Positions 1 through 8,300 of a stretch of 18,204 nucleotides of DNA are shown here, one piece after another. The translations under genes and the position numbers were made by a program. Under the pieces are notes generated by a model, which had not been told where the DNA came from, made no database searches, and saw only the letters and a program-made list of their open reading frames with translations. The stretch is from Chrysochromulina tobinii. Taxonomy: Eukaryota > Haptophyta > Prymnesiales > Chrysochromulinaceae. The stretch's first letter is position 1; the number at the start of each line of letters is the position of its first letter. Location: the NCBI GenBank assembly GCA_001275005.1, contig JWZX01002349.1, positions 1-18,204 of the forward strand, given 5' to 3'.

Positions 1-223
1 GGGCCGCCTCGCCGACGCGTCGCTGCAGACGGCGGCGGCGGCCATCGACTTTGAGCTCGTGTACGCGAGCGCGGCCGCGGCCGACGGCGTGCTGCTGCCG
101 CCGCCTCGCACGGCGGCCGTCGTCGCGCGCGGCTCCGCGCTGATCGCGGTCGCAGGGGCCGTCCAGGACGACGCGCTGCTCGCGCTTCTGTACGAGGGGC
201 GCCCTGTGTGGGGGGCGCGCTAG
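1..223 (+). CDS. 3' end of an unrecognised protein-coding gene (partial)
   Basis: Reading from base 2, this frame is open from the window edge to a TAG at 221-223, giving 73 codons. The other two plus frames have stops inside the same stretch (TGA at 52-54 in frame 1, and one near 140 in frame 3). The peptide is Ala/Leu/Val-rich and ends LLALLYEGRPVWGAR. It alternates short hydrophobic strands with charged turns, as in a folded C-terminal domain, but I recognise no family. The GC content and alanine bias match the other genes in the window. The 5' part lies outside, so length, start and introns are unknown. It could also be the last exon of a multi-exon gene. It runs towards the minus-strand gene ending at 937, so the two would be convergent. 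Confidence 0.45.
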   Translation, partial: GRLADASLQTAAAAIDFELVYASAAAADGVLLPPPRTAAVVARGSALIAVAGAVQDDALLALLYEGRPVWGAR

Positions 224-285
224 GCCGCGCAGCGGGCAGCCCCCCTGCAGAGGATGAGTTCACCATCTTGATCCGTGGCTGCTGA

Positions 286-600
286 GTGGAGCAGAGGGGG
301 GAAGAGGAGAGTACAGAGTACGAGAGAGAGGAGGTAGCGGAAGCGGCGATGGCGAGCTCGGTCTCGGCGGTGAGCGCGGGGTGTGAGAGGGCGGGGAGGG
401 CGAGGGAAAGGGCGCGGGCGGTGAGGGCGAGGGAAACTAAGGGCGCGGGCGGAAGCGGCGGCTGCTTTGACGGGCTACGAGAGAGCAGAGACGTGAGACG
501 TGACAGAGCTCGAGAGCGACTCCGAGCCAGACGCGAGACGCGAGACGAGAGACGAGAGACGAGAGACGAGGGGGAAGTGAGAGAGGCAGAGAACACGGAG
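286..600. repeat. GA-rich purine tract with 7-bp GAGACGA-type minisatellite
   Basis: The plus strand is almost purely purine with scattered C and T. Its core at about 525-570 is a run of 7-base units of the form GAGACGM (GAGACGC, then several GAGACGA). The flanks show looser GAGAG and GGGCGAG units, including a near-duplicated GGGCGCGGGCGG phrase at about 411-451. It looks like slippage-generated sequence. Purine/pyrimidine asymmetry of this kind can form triplex or R-loop structures, which is an inference. Confidence 0.6.
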
Positions 601-841
601 TGAGACAGTGTACGCACACGACACATTGAGCGGCGTGCGAGCTTAATGTTGATAATACAGTGCACGGTGCATTGTAATTCCCACGTCCCTTACGTTAACG
701 ATTCTTCCTACCCTCTACCCACTCGCCTCCCTCTCTTCCCGCTCATCCCACCTCTTATCCTCTTAAAGAGCCTCTTTTCCCTTTTCCCCACGTATATGTG
801 ATCAACGCTCGGCTTATTTGAGCGCTCGGACACACTGGTTT

Positions 842-908
842 GTTGGAGAACGGTACTAATCCCATAGGGAACACAGTTCTCAGTTGGAGAGAACGGTACT
901 AATCCCAT
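842..908. repeat. Short direct repeat with embedded inverted repeat
   Basis: The sequence GTTGGAGAACGGTACTAAT begins at 842 and recurs at 883 with two extra bases (GTTGGAGAGAACGG...). Each copy continues into CCCAT and then AGGGA. Between them GTTCTC (876-881) pairs with GAGAAC (889-894) across a 7-base loop. The repeat sits about 30-95 bases past the minus-strand stop, in that gene's probable 3' untranslated region. Confidence 0.6.
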
Positions 909-936
909 CCAGGGAACCCAGCGCGTCCCAACTATT

Positions 937-3900
937 CTACTGCACACTGTCGTGAAACGAGTACTTGGGCGATTCTCGCAACTCGTCAGCCCGTCCCGCC
1001 ACTGCCAGCCCGCCGCCTGCGCGCTCGAGCTCGATAGCGACGCCGCCGCGCCGGAGGGCATCCTCGAGCGCCATGAGTTCGACGCGCGCGAGCGCCTCGT
1101 CAAAGCCATGCTGCATGGCCTTGGCGAGTGCCTGGGCTGCGGCCACCGCGCGCACGAGGAACTGGCTCGAGGATCGAACCGGCCGTCTCGCGAGGGCGTC
1201 TCCGTTGCCGCCCGTCTCCGCCACATACGCGCGCAGCTGCGAAAGCTGCAGTGCGAGGCCTGCCTGCCGAAAGGTCCACTGCGCCTCGAGATCCGTCGGC
1301 GTGCTGGCACGGTCCTCCCGGAAGCCGCGCCCGGCGCATGCCTCAAAGAAGCTGACGGGATCCACCGGTCCTCTGGGTCCGACGAGGCCCTGCAGCTGCG
1401 CGAGCACCTCGCGCCAGTAGGAAGGGGTACGGCGCTGCTGGTCGAGCACGAGCGCCTCGACCTCGCCGAATGTCAGCGAGCCGCGCCCGGCACGATCGGC
1501 GGCCCAAAAGAGCGTGAACAAGTTGGCCGCGACGCGCCTCAACGGCTGCGCGGCAGGCGCCGTGCCGAGCAGGTCTCGCGTTCCATCGTGCCGGCTGAGG
1601 CCTCGGGGGACGCTCCCGCCCACGACGACGCCGCCGCTGCCCCCGCTGCCGCCGCTGCCGCCGCTGCTCGCCTGGCGCACTGCAGCCTGCTCGGCGGCGT
1701 TCTCCTGGTACTCGCCTACCAGGAGCAGCAGCAGGTCGTCCATGTCGAGCCCGCCGCGCTTGGACGCCTCGGAGCGGCTCGTGAGCTCCTTGCGCAGCCT
1801 CTCCGCGCCGGGACTCGAGCCAAAGAGCTCTGCCGCGAGCGCGTGCGCGCGCTCGAGCGACACGAGCACGCTCGAGTCTTGCGTGAAGAAGGAGACGAGG
1901 CCGGCACGCGTCGTGAAGAGCAGGTGCATGCTGCGCATGTAGAAGCGCAACGCGGCTCCATCGAGATCATGGCCCTCGAGCGACGCGCCGCAGAAGCGCG
2001 CAAAGGTGCGCACTCGCGCATCCTCGCTCGCGTACTTGCGCATGGCGCTCACCATGGCGCTCAGGAGGCTCATCGCATGCGCACGGCCGCCACTATAGGC
2101 GTCGCGCAGCCACTCGAGCACAAAGTCCGCAAAGGGCATCTCGTGGGGGGCGCGCTTTGCGCCTCGGAGCCGCTGTACGCGCTCCACGGCCTCCTCCGCC
2201 GCGTCCGCGCCGCCCGCACCGCCCGCTGGGCTCGCGCCGTGATGGGCTCCGCCGCTCGCGCCGACGCTGATGGGCCCACAGCCCGGTTCCGTCGCGACAC
2301 GGTCGACGTAGATGGCCCACATGAGGGCGCGGATCTGCCTTCGCCCGAGGAGGCTCGCGGGCATGGGCGGGAAGGCGCTCAGGCACGGGCGCCAGGCGAG
2401 CGGCACGGGCGACGCCCAGTAGCCAAGGCCCTGATCCTCGTCGTCACGGCTCACTTGGAAGCTCGCGTCCTGGCGCGTGGGCGCACACGCGGGGTCGATG
2501 ATGCCCGCCACCAGCAGCAGCTCACGTAAGCGCTCGGCCACTTCCCCATTCGTTCGACCCGTTGGTGGCCCCGATGGCGGCCCGTCCGCAGACGCTGGTT
2601 GCGCCCGCTGGCGCACCGTCCTCCCGCGCGCGTGCGCCTGGACGCGCATCGCCGCGCGCGCGCCCTGAGCGTCCGCCTCATGGGGGGGGGCAGCCGCCGG
2701 AGGTGGAGGTGGCGCAGCGCGCTCGGCTCCTCTAACGGCTCCTCTAACGGCTCCTGTCACGGCTCCTGTAACGGCTCCTGTAACGGCTCCTGTAACGGCT
2801 CCTCCGCGAGCTGCCGCCGAGGTGGGCGCTGTATTGGGCGCGGCCCCATCGACCCGGCACCACCGCCACTCTCCAACAACGCCTCCTTGCGAGCTACTCT
2901 TCGAGGCGGCCAACTCAAACAGCTTCCCCACCAGCCCGTCAGTGTCGTGCTCCGTTTGCAAAGCCACCTCCGCCGTCTCCTTGCCACGCCCGCCGCCGCG
3001 GCGCGAGGCAATCTGCAGCGCGGTGAGCAGCTGATCGGACTGCAAGAGCAAGGCTGTGCGGTCGCCCTGCCGCTGCGCCACCTTGCCGATCGCTCTCTCA
3101 AAGTCCGCAGCGTCCGCCTGCAGGCTCTCCGAGCTCTCTGCCGCCGCGTCCATGTGGAGGCTGAGGGAGCCTTGCGCCTTGCTCAGACCCTCCATCGGCG
3201 TGCGCATCTCATCCGACGCCTGGCTGTCACGGTCAGCCTCCCGCGCCGCCGCGGGCGCATCCAGCGCCGCCCGTGCGAGCAGCGACTCGATCGTGGGCGC
3301 CGAGCTCTTCGGTGAGGACGGCCGCGGCGGCGGCGGCTCGTGCAGCAGGGCCGTGGCCGCACGCACCTCTTGCGCAGCCACCACATTCGCGATGGCGGCC
3401 GCGGCGCTCGAGGCCTCCGCCGCACGCCTCTCGAGCCCCTCGGCGATGGCGAGCAGGTGGCGGCGCGCGTTCTCCTGGGCGAGCCGCCCGTCGCCGGCCA
3501 CGGTGCGTGCGTGATGGAGCTCCTCCTCCAGCGCTCGAGCCGCCCGGCCCTCACGCCGCTGTGCCACCGCGAGGGCCGTGCTCACGTCGCGCGTTTGCTC
3601 CGAGGCCGCGCTCAGCAGCAGCTCGAGCTCTTCCACGCGCCGCTGGCGAGCCTCGAGCGCCGTCCGGAGCGCGCCGCACTCGGCGGCCGCCGCGCCGGCG
3701 GCGGCCCCTCGCTGCGCTTCCCACAGGGCCGCTGCACGATTCCAGAGGCGCTCGAGGAGCCGGCAGCGCGCGCGGCCCGAGGCCCGGCCCACCTCGTGCA
3801 CCGCGAGCGCCACCATCTCGAGCTCGCGAGCTCGCATCTGCGCGGCCGAGATCTCGAGCGCGCGCGCGCGCTGTGCCGCGACCGAGGGCGCCGCCGACGA

Positions 3901-4512
3901 GGGCGCCGCCGACGAGGGCGCCGCCGACGAGGGCGACGCCGACGAGGGCCTGTGGGCAGCTGCCGCGGCGGGCCCGAATCTCTGCACGGCAGGTGCGGCC
4001 GAGGCCGGCCTCTGGGTGGCGGCGACGGTGGAGGCGGACGCGAGCAGGGCGCCAGCGGAGGCGGAGGCGCCGACGCTCGCAGCGGCGGTGGGGGCGGCGG
4101 TGGCCTCCTCTGCGGGCTCCCCACAAGCGGCTAGGGTCTCCCGCAGCCACTGTTCGAGCAGCTGCACGTCGAGCGCTCCTTGGGGCTCCGCCATCGGGAA
4201 GATGGTCAGCGTGCCGGCACCCGTGCCGCTGCTGCCATCCGCCTCGCTGCCCGCCAGCCGGCGCGCCGCCGCCGCCTCCGCGTCTGGCGCCCACGCAAAG
4301 CGATGCGCGCCGTACCCATCCAAGTGCTCAGGCCGCTCGGGCAGTGCCACGCGGATGTGCCAGTGCTCCGGGATGCGCGTCGGCGGCACGCTCTCATCGG
4401 GCCGCACGAGCAAGTCCGCGGGCGTGGCCGCCGTGCTGAGGAGCGTCGCACGGTCGCGCTGCAGGGTTCCCAGTGTCGCCTGGCGTGCCGGATCATGACG
4501 CACGGCGGACAT
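937..4512 (-). CDS. Ala-rich coiled-coil protein with IQ motif and EF-hand-like segment
   Basis: This is one uninterrupted minus-strand frame of 1191 codons from the ATG at 4512 to the TAG at 937-939. The frame is open upstream to another ATG at 4812 (100 more residues). I prefer 4512 because A is at -3 and the extra segment looks like translated leader. Visible in order: a compact N-terminal region (EHWHIRVALPERPEHLDGYG, about 45-65); an AAPSS tandem repeat (about 190-210); a long heptad-like Ala/Glu/Arg/Leu coiled coil (about 211-390); an (AVTG)n run (about 570-596); and an IQ-type motif MRVQAHARGRTVRQ (about 620) matching the calmodulin-binding pattern. Beyond that are a helical segment FADFVLEWLRDAY...SAMRKYAS (about 790-840) and a degenerate EF-hand-like loop DRAGRGSLTFGEVE (about 1005-1020). 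Such architectures occur in ciliary and cytoskeletal proteins. Calmodulin or centrin binding is inferred; no enzyme motif is seen. Confidence 0.75.
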   Translation of the reverse strand: MSAVRHDPARQATLGTLQRDRATLLSTAATPADLLVRPDESVPPTRIPEHWHIRVALPERPEHLDGYGAHRFAWAPDAEAAAARRLAGSEADGSSGTGAGTLTIFPMAEPQGALDVQLLEQWLRETLAACGEPAEEATAAPTAAASVGASASAGALLASASTVAATQRPASAAPAVQRFGPAAAAAHRPSSASPSSAAPSSAAPSSAAPSVAAQRARALEISAAQMRARELEMVALAVHEVGRASGRARCRLLERLWNRAAALWEAQRGAAAGAAAAECGALRTALEARQRRVEELELLLSAASEQTRDVSTALAVAQRREGRAARALEEELHHARTVAGDGRLAQENARRHLLAIAEGLERRAAEASSAAAAIANVVAAQEVRAATALLHEPPPPRPSSPKSSAPTIESLLARAALDAPAAAREADRDSQASDEMRTPMEGLSKAQGSLSLHMDAAAESSESLQADAADFERAIGKVAQRQGDRTALLLQSDQLLTALQIASRRGGGRGKETAEVALQTEHDTDGLVGKLFELAASKSSSQGGVVGEWRWCRVDGAAPNTAPTSAAARGGAVTGAVTGAVTGAVTGAVRGAVRGAERAAPPPPPAAAPPHEADAQGARAAMRVQAHARGRTVRQRAQPASADGPPSGPPTGRTNGEVAERLRELLLVAGIIDPACAPTRQDASFQVSRDDEDQGLGYWASPVPLAWRPCLSAFPPMPASLLGRRQIRALMWAIYVDRVATEPGCGPISVGASGGAHHGASPAGGAGGADAAEEAVERVQRLRGAKRAPHEMPFADFVLEWLRDAYSGGRAHAMSLLSAMVSAMRKYASEDARVRTFARFCGASLEGHDLDGAALRFYMRSMHLLFTTRAGLVSFFTQDSSVLVSLERAHALAAELFGSSPGAERLRKELTSRSEASKRGGLDMDDLLLLLVGEYQENAAEQAAVRQASSGGSGGSGGSGGVVVGGSVPRGLSRHDGTRDLLGTAPAAQPLRRVAANLFTLFWAADRAGRGSLTFGEVEALVLDQQRRTPSYWREVLAQLQGLVGPRGPVDPVSFFEACAGRGFREDRASTPTDLEAQWTFRQAGLALQLSQLRAYVAETGGNGDALARRPVRSSSQFLVRAVAAAQALAKAMQHGFDEALARVELMALEDALRRGGVAIELERAGGGLAVAGRADELRESPKYSFHDSVQ
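2725..2808 (-). repeat. 12-bp coding tandem repeat (AVTG/AVRG)
   Basis: Seven contiguous 12-base units run from 2725. On the plus strand they are GGCTCCTCTAAC twice, GGCTCCTGTCAC once, GGCTCCTGTAAC three times, and a decayed last unit. Read on the minus strand they encode VTGA or VRGA in frame, so expansion or contraction leaves the frame intact. The repeat lies between the coiled coil and the IQ motif of the minus-strand gene, where it probably forms a flexible linker. Confidence 0.8.
3884..3949 (-). repeat. 15-bp coding tandem repeat (SSAAP)
   Basis: Four near-identical 15-base units GAGGGCGCCGCCGAC start at 3884, 3899, 3914 and 3929; the last has GAC for GCC. A partial fifth follows. On the minus strand they encode the pentapeptide SSAAP, just before the coiled coil. 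The in-frame unit length and high identity suggest recent slippage. Confidence 0.8.
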
Positions 4513-4812
4513 TGTGGCATCGGGAGCGACGAGCTTCAGCCTTGATCGCGCTGCCTCAGCTGCCCAGCTGTTGCCGACCCCACCCTCCGACCTGCCTCGA
4601 AGCCCAGCCGAGCCGATCCTGTACAAACTGCCGGTGAGAAGGCCCTGAGAATTACTGCGGCCCCAGGCCCGTGCAGGGCTCGGCCGTGCGCCGCCCTGCG
4701 CGACGCGGACGTGCGCTGGAGCCGCTTCAGGATTGCCACGTGAGGTAGTGATAGTACAACTCCTGTCACCACAGAGCGACGGAGCCGTTTGCGGCCGAGG
4801 CAAGCTGGCCAT

Positions 4813-5341
4813 TGCACTCGTCCAACCGCAGCCACTGTCACGTGAAGACGCGTCTTCGCGGGCGTGAAAGAGTCGGAAGAAGACACACGTACCACAAGTC
4901 TAGGCCCTGAGTCTACTGGGAAAGGCGAGAATACATCCAGAGGTGTCCGCGTGTCCCAAGAGGCGAGTTGCTTGGATTGGGCGACCTTGTTGCGTACTTG
5001 TTGGGCGAGTGCGGCCCCGAGGCATCCCAAGAGGCTTCCATATATCTCCCTTGATTCCAAGGGATATTTCTCCCACTTCAACCGAGTTAGTTTCTGCGAG
5101 GGGTTTTGTAGCGCGGCGAGCCGTCCGCACCAACGGCAACGCACGTGCGTGCCTCCACAAGACTACGATGATAATGATAATAACACAGGCCCTCATGTCT
5201 CATGATATTTGGGAGTGGTTGTGCGTCTTGCCGAGAGGGCAATCTAACGTGAACTTTTGGGAGGGTTCGCGAGCTGTTCACGGTAAGCACACGAACGCCC
5301 GAGACGGCTCCCCGAGTTGCGCGGTGAGGATAGAATTCCTA
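4813..5341. promoter_or_regulatory. Probable divergent promoter region between two genes
   Basis: This lies between the minus-strand gene (start 4512 or 4812) and the plus-strand gene (start 5342), so both 5' regions must lie here. A TATA-like CATATAT is at 5039-5045. It overlaps an imperfect inverted repeat: ATATCTCCCTTG at 5042-5053 against CAAGGGATAT at 5058-5067, with a 4-base loop and a 2-base bulge. The region is less GC-rich than the genes, with a TGATAATGATAATAA tract at about 5167-5181. The plus frame stays open upstream to 4943, but those residues do not resemble protein and precede a clear signal peptide. Two GT donor-like sites (5283 GTAAGC, 5324 GTGAGG) could mark a 5' intron. 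Promoter function is inferred from gene orientation. Confidence 0.45.
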
Positions 5342-8300
5342 ATGGCGGCACACGTCTCGCTCGTCTCGCTCTTCCTCGTTCTCTCGGCAGAAGGCGTACG
5401 CGTCGGGACAGACTCGTCGCTCCTCGTACCCTCGGGTATAACATCATCCTCCGGCTCGCTGAGCTCCGCCGCGGGTAGCTTGAGACCCGACTTCTCGCAC
5501 GTGGCGCTCACGTACCTCGGCCGCGAGCGCGTCCTGGCCTTCGACCAGTGGACGGGCGAGCACGCTTTGTGGTCGCTCGAGCGCAATGAGGTCAGCAAGT
5601 GCGACGCATTCATGTGGCCGCCGCTCAGCGCGGGCAGGTGGGCCGCCCTGCGCTACCACGAGTTTGTCTTCGTTGGCTTCACGCAGCTCATCGCGCTCGA
5701 CCCAAGCACGGGCAAGCTGACTCTCACCGAGTGCGACGACTCGGCCTTCTTGCCGCGCTGCCACGGGGAGGCGCTGCGCTGCTCGCCGCTCTTCGAGCAT
5801 ACACTCGCGCCCCTGCAGCCCGGCCACGCTGCTATCCACGAGCTTACCTACCTCGGCCGCGAGCTGCTGTTGCACTACGATCGTACCTCGGGACGGTACG
5901 CAGTGTTGCGCTTCGAGGGCTGCGCGCTGAACGCGACGGGAGCGCTTCCGCGCCGGTGCGCCCTCTCGGCCCCTCTTGCGCGAGGCACTCTCCCCGCGGG
6001 TGCGCAGCACACCTATCTGGGTAGCGGTTGGCTGCTCGCTTACCATCCGCACGGCGCCGCCAGCTACGAGGTCTTGCGCATTCGGCGCGCAGCCGAGCCA
6101 TCGCCAACGGGCGCGCGCGCCAATGGCACGGCAAGTGCCGCCAACGGCGGTGCCGCCGTTGGCATCCAACTGGAGCGGGTGAGTGCGGGCACGTGGCCGG
6201 TGGCGGGTAGCTGGTCGGATGACGGGCGACGCCACCGGCTCCTCGGGCTGCACGAGGGTATGCTGATCGAGTACGACAAGGAGACGGCTGCGTTCCGCCT
6301 CCTCGACCTGCAGCCAGATGGCGTCGAGACCGCCACCGAGGCGACGAGCGTGGCGGAGCCGTCGTCGGCCGAGTCGGAGGCAGCTCCCTTGACGGTCACT
6401 CGGGAGGGTTCCCTCCGTTACGTGGTCCTCAACGCTGGCGTGATGCCCTCGAGCGCCACGTCCGGCTGCGGCAAGCACACAGACTCGTTCACGTGCCTGC
6501 GCGCGTCCCTTGAGGGAAAGGCATGCGGCTGGTGTCAGGCCAACGGGCGCTGCGTGCGCGGCGACGCGTGGGGCCCGTGCCGCCGGAGTGCGTGCGTCGG
6601 AGGACCGGTAGCGTGCGGGGTGTGGCACTCACCCGCCGGCACGCTGGCCGCAATCGACCCGGGGCACGCCCTCGCCGCCGTCGACGCCGCCTCCGCCCTC
6701 CAGAACGTCACAGCCACCGCCGCCCCCGACGCCACGCCCTACACTCAGCTGCCCTACACTCATCTGATGGACAAGACCTCGTGCCTCAAATGCTCGGGCG
6801 GCGGTGCCGAGCTTCGGGGGGGGGCGATGGCGGCGCTGGCGGCGTGCGGCGAGTGTGCGGTGCTGCAGGCTAGCCTGGGCCAGGGCGCGATACTGCCCGC
6901 TGACGCCCTGGGCCAGGACGGCCTTCTCTCACACCTGGCACAGTTCGTGCTGCAGACGCTCCGGACCGAAGCCTGCGCGCGCGTCCTTTCCACAGGCTGC
7001 GTGTTGCTCGGGGGCTCGAGCGCTTTCCGTCTCCAGGCGGCGACCGCCGCCCCGATTCAGCCGCCGCTCGTCCCGGTGGCTTCTGCGGCGCAGGTGGAGA
7101 AGAAGGACGCGCTGACGAATGGCACGAATGGCACTGGCAGCAGCGCGGCCAACGCGACGGAGGCTGAAGAAGAGGTGCCTCCGACCTTCGCCTTCAGCCT
7201 TCAGGTGCGGCTGGGCTCGACCGCCGACCTCGCCGCGGCCGCGTCCACGGCGGTGCCTTACGCAGTGCTCCACCTCGTGATTGCCGCGCCCTCGGCGGGA
7301 TTTGATGACCAGACGGACGACGAGGGCAGCGGCGCAGAGGTCGGCACGCTGCTGCTGACCTCAGTTGCGCTCTCCCTCGCTCCCTCGAATGCGAGCGACG
7401 TCGCTCTCGCGTTGCCACCCGTCGAGGCGCTCGAATCGCCCATCATGGCGCCGCTGCAGCTGGATGCGCGTGCCTTCTTGGCCTATGCCACGCCCGCCTT
7501 CGACCCGACCGCCTCGCGGCGCGGCATCACGCCTCTCGCCGGCGCGCTCCCCGCCGCCTCGGCCGCGCTCGCCTTCGGCACTCACGAGCTCATCTACCTC
7601 GGCTATGACGCGATCCTGGACTATGTGCCCGCCTCGGCCGCGATGGCCGTGCACCAGCTCGACGCAGGCGCCGCCGCCGCGGGCGGCTCGCCCGTGCTCA
7701 CGCCGCCCCTGGCCACCACTACGTGGACCGCGCGCTACCGCCGATTCGCCTATCTCGGCTTCGACTGGTGGCTCGAGTACGACCCGTCGGATGGCGCGTA
7801 TGGGCTGCATCGGTGCGGGCATGAGCGCTGGCGTGTGGGCCTGCCGCCGCTGTGCTCGCCTTTGTGCCCGACCGCCCTGGGATGCGGCACGCTCTCCGAC
7901 CTGTCGGGCGACGTCACTCTCCTCTATCTGGGCCATGACGCCCTGCTCTCCGTCCATCGGCTGACAGGGGCGTATGCCCTCCTTCGGCTCGAGCGCTCGC
8001 CTGCACGGTTGGTGGCGCCGCCTGCGGCCGTCGCCACCGACGGCTCGCCTGCGGCCGACCTGACGATGGCCACTCTCAGCCTCGGCAGCGCCGCGAACGC
8101 CGCCGCCCCCGCCGCCGATCTGGAGGCTGCCGAAGGCGCCGGGCTGCGCGGCACGCTGCCAGCCCTCGCCGGCCGGGAGATCGCGTATCTCGGCAACGAG
8201 CTGCTCCTCGCACTCGATGACGACTCCTCTTCAGTGGGCGGCGCGAGTGGCGGCGGCAATGCCCTCTTTTTCCTCTTGTGCCGCAACGCCTCCGAAGTGG

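Larger units (their letters stand above)
224..936. other. Convergent intergenic region, no supported gene
   Basis: This lies between the TAG at 223 and the minus-strand stop at 937, so it should hold both 3' untranslated regions. The left half is strongly purine-rich on the plus strand (about 286-600). The middle has a TGTAA at 674-678, which resembles the green-algal type of polyadenylation signal, preceded by the near-palindrome TGCACGGTGCA at 661-671. The right half is pyrimidine-rich (about 700-790) and then carries a duplicated 24-base element at 842 and 883. A 105-codon open frame at 286-603 is the GA repeat read as Glu/Arg and is not credible as a gene. Confidence 0.6.

Noticed and set aside
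286-603. 105-codon plus-strand open frame
   Set aside because: It is the GA minisatellite read as Glu/Arg; composition is repeat-driven and no domain is visible.
952-2529. 525-codon plus-strand open frame opposite the IQ gene
   Set aside because: It mirrors the minus-strand gene, which has a longer frame and recognisable IQ and EF-hand-like motifs; this one is an Arg/Ala/His-rich shadow of high GC content.
3273-4439. 388-codon plus-strand open frame
   Set aside because: Pro/Arg/Ala-rich shadow of the coiled-coil region on the opposite strand.
4943-5341. N-terminal extension of the YLG gene
   Set aside because: The frame is open but lacks protein-like features, and a standard signal peptide starts at 5342.
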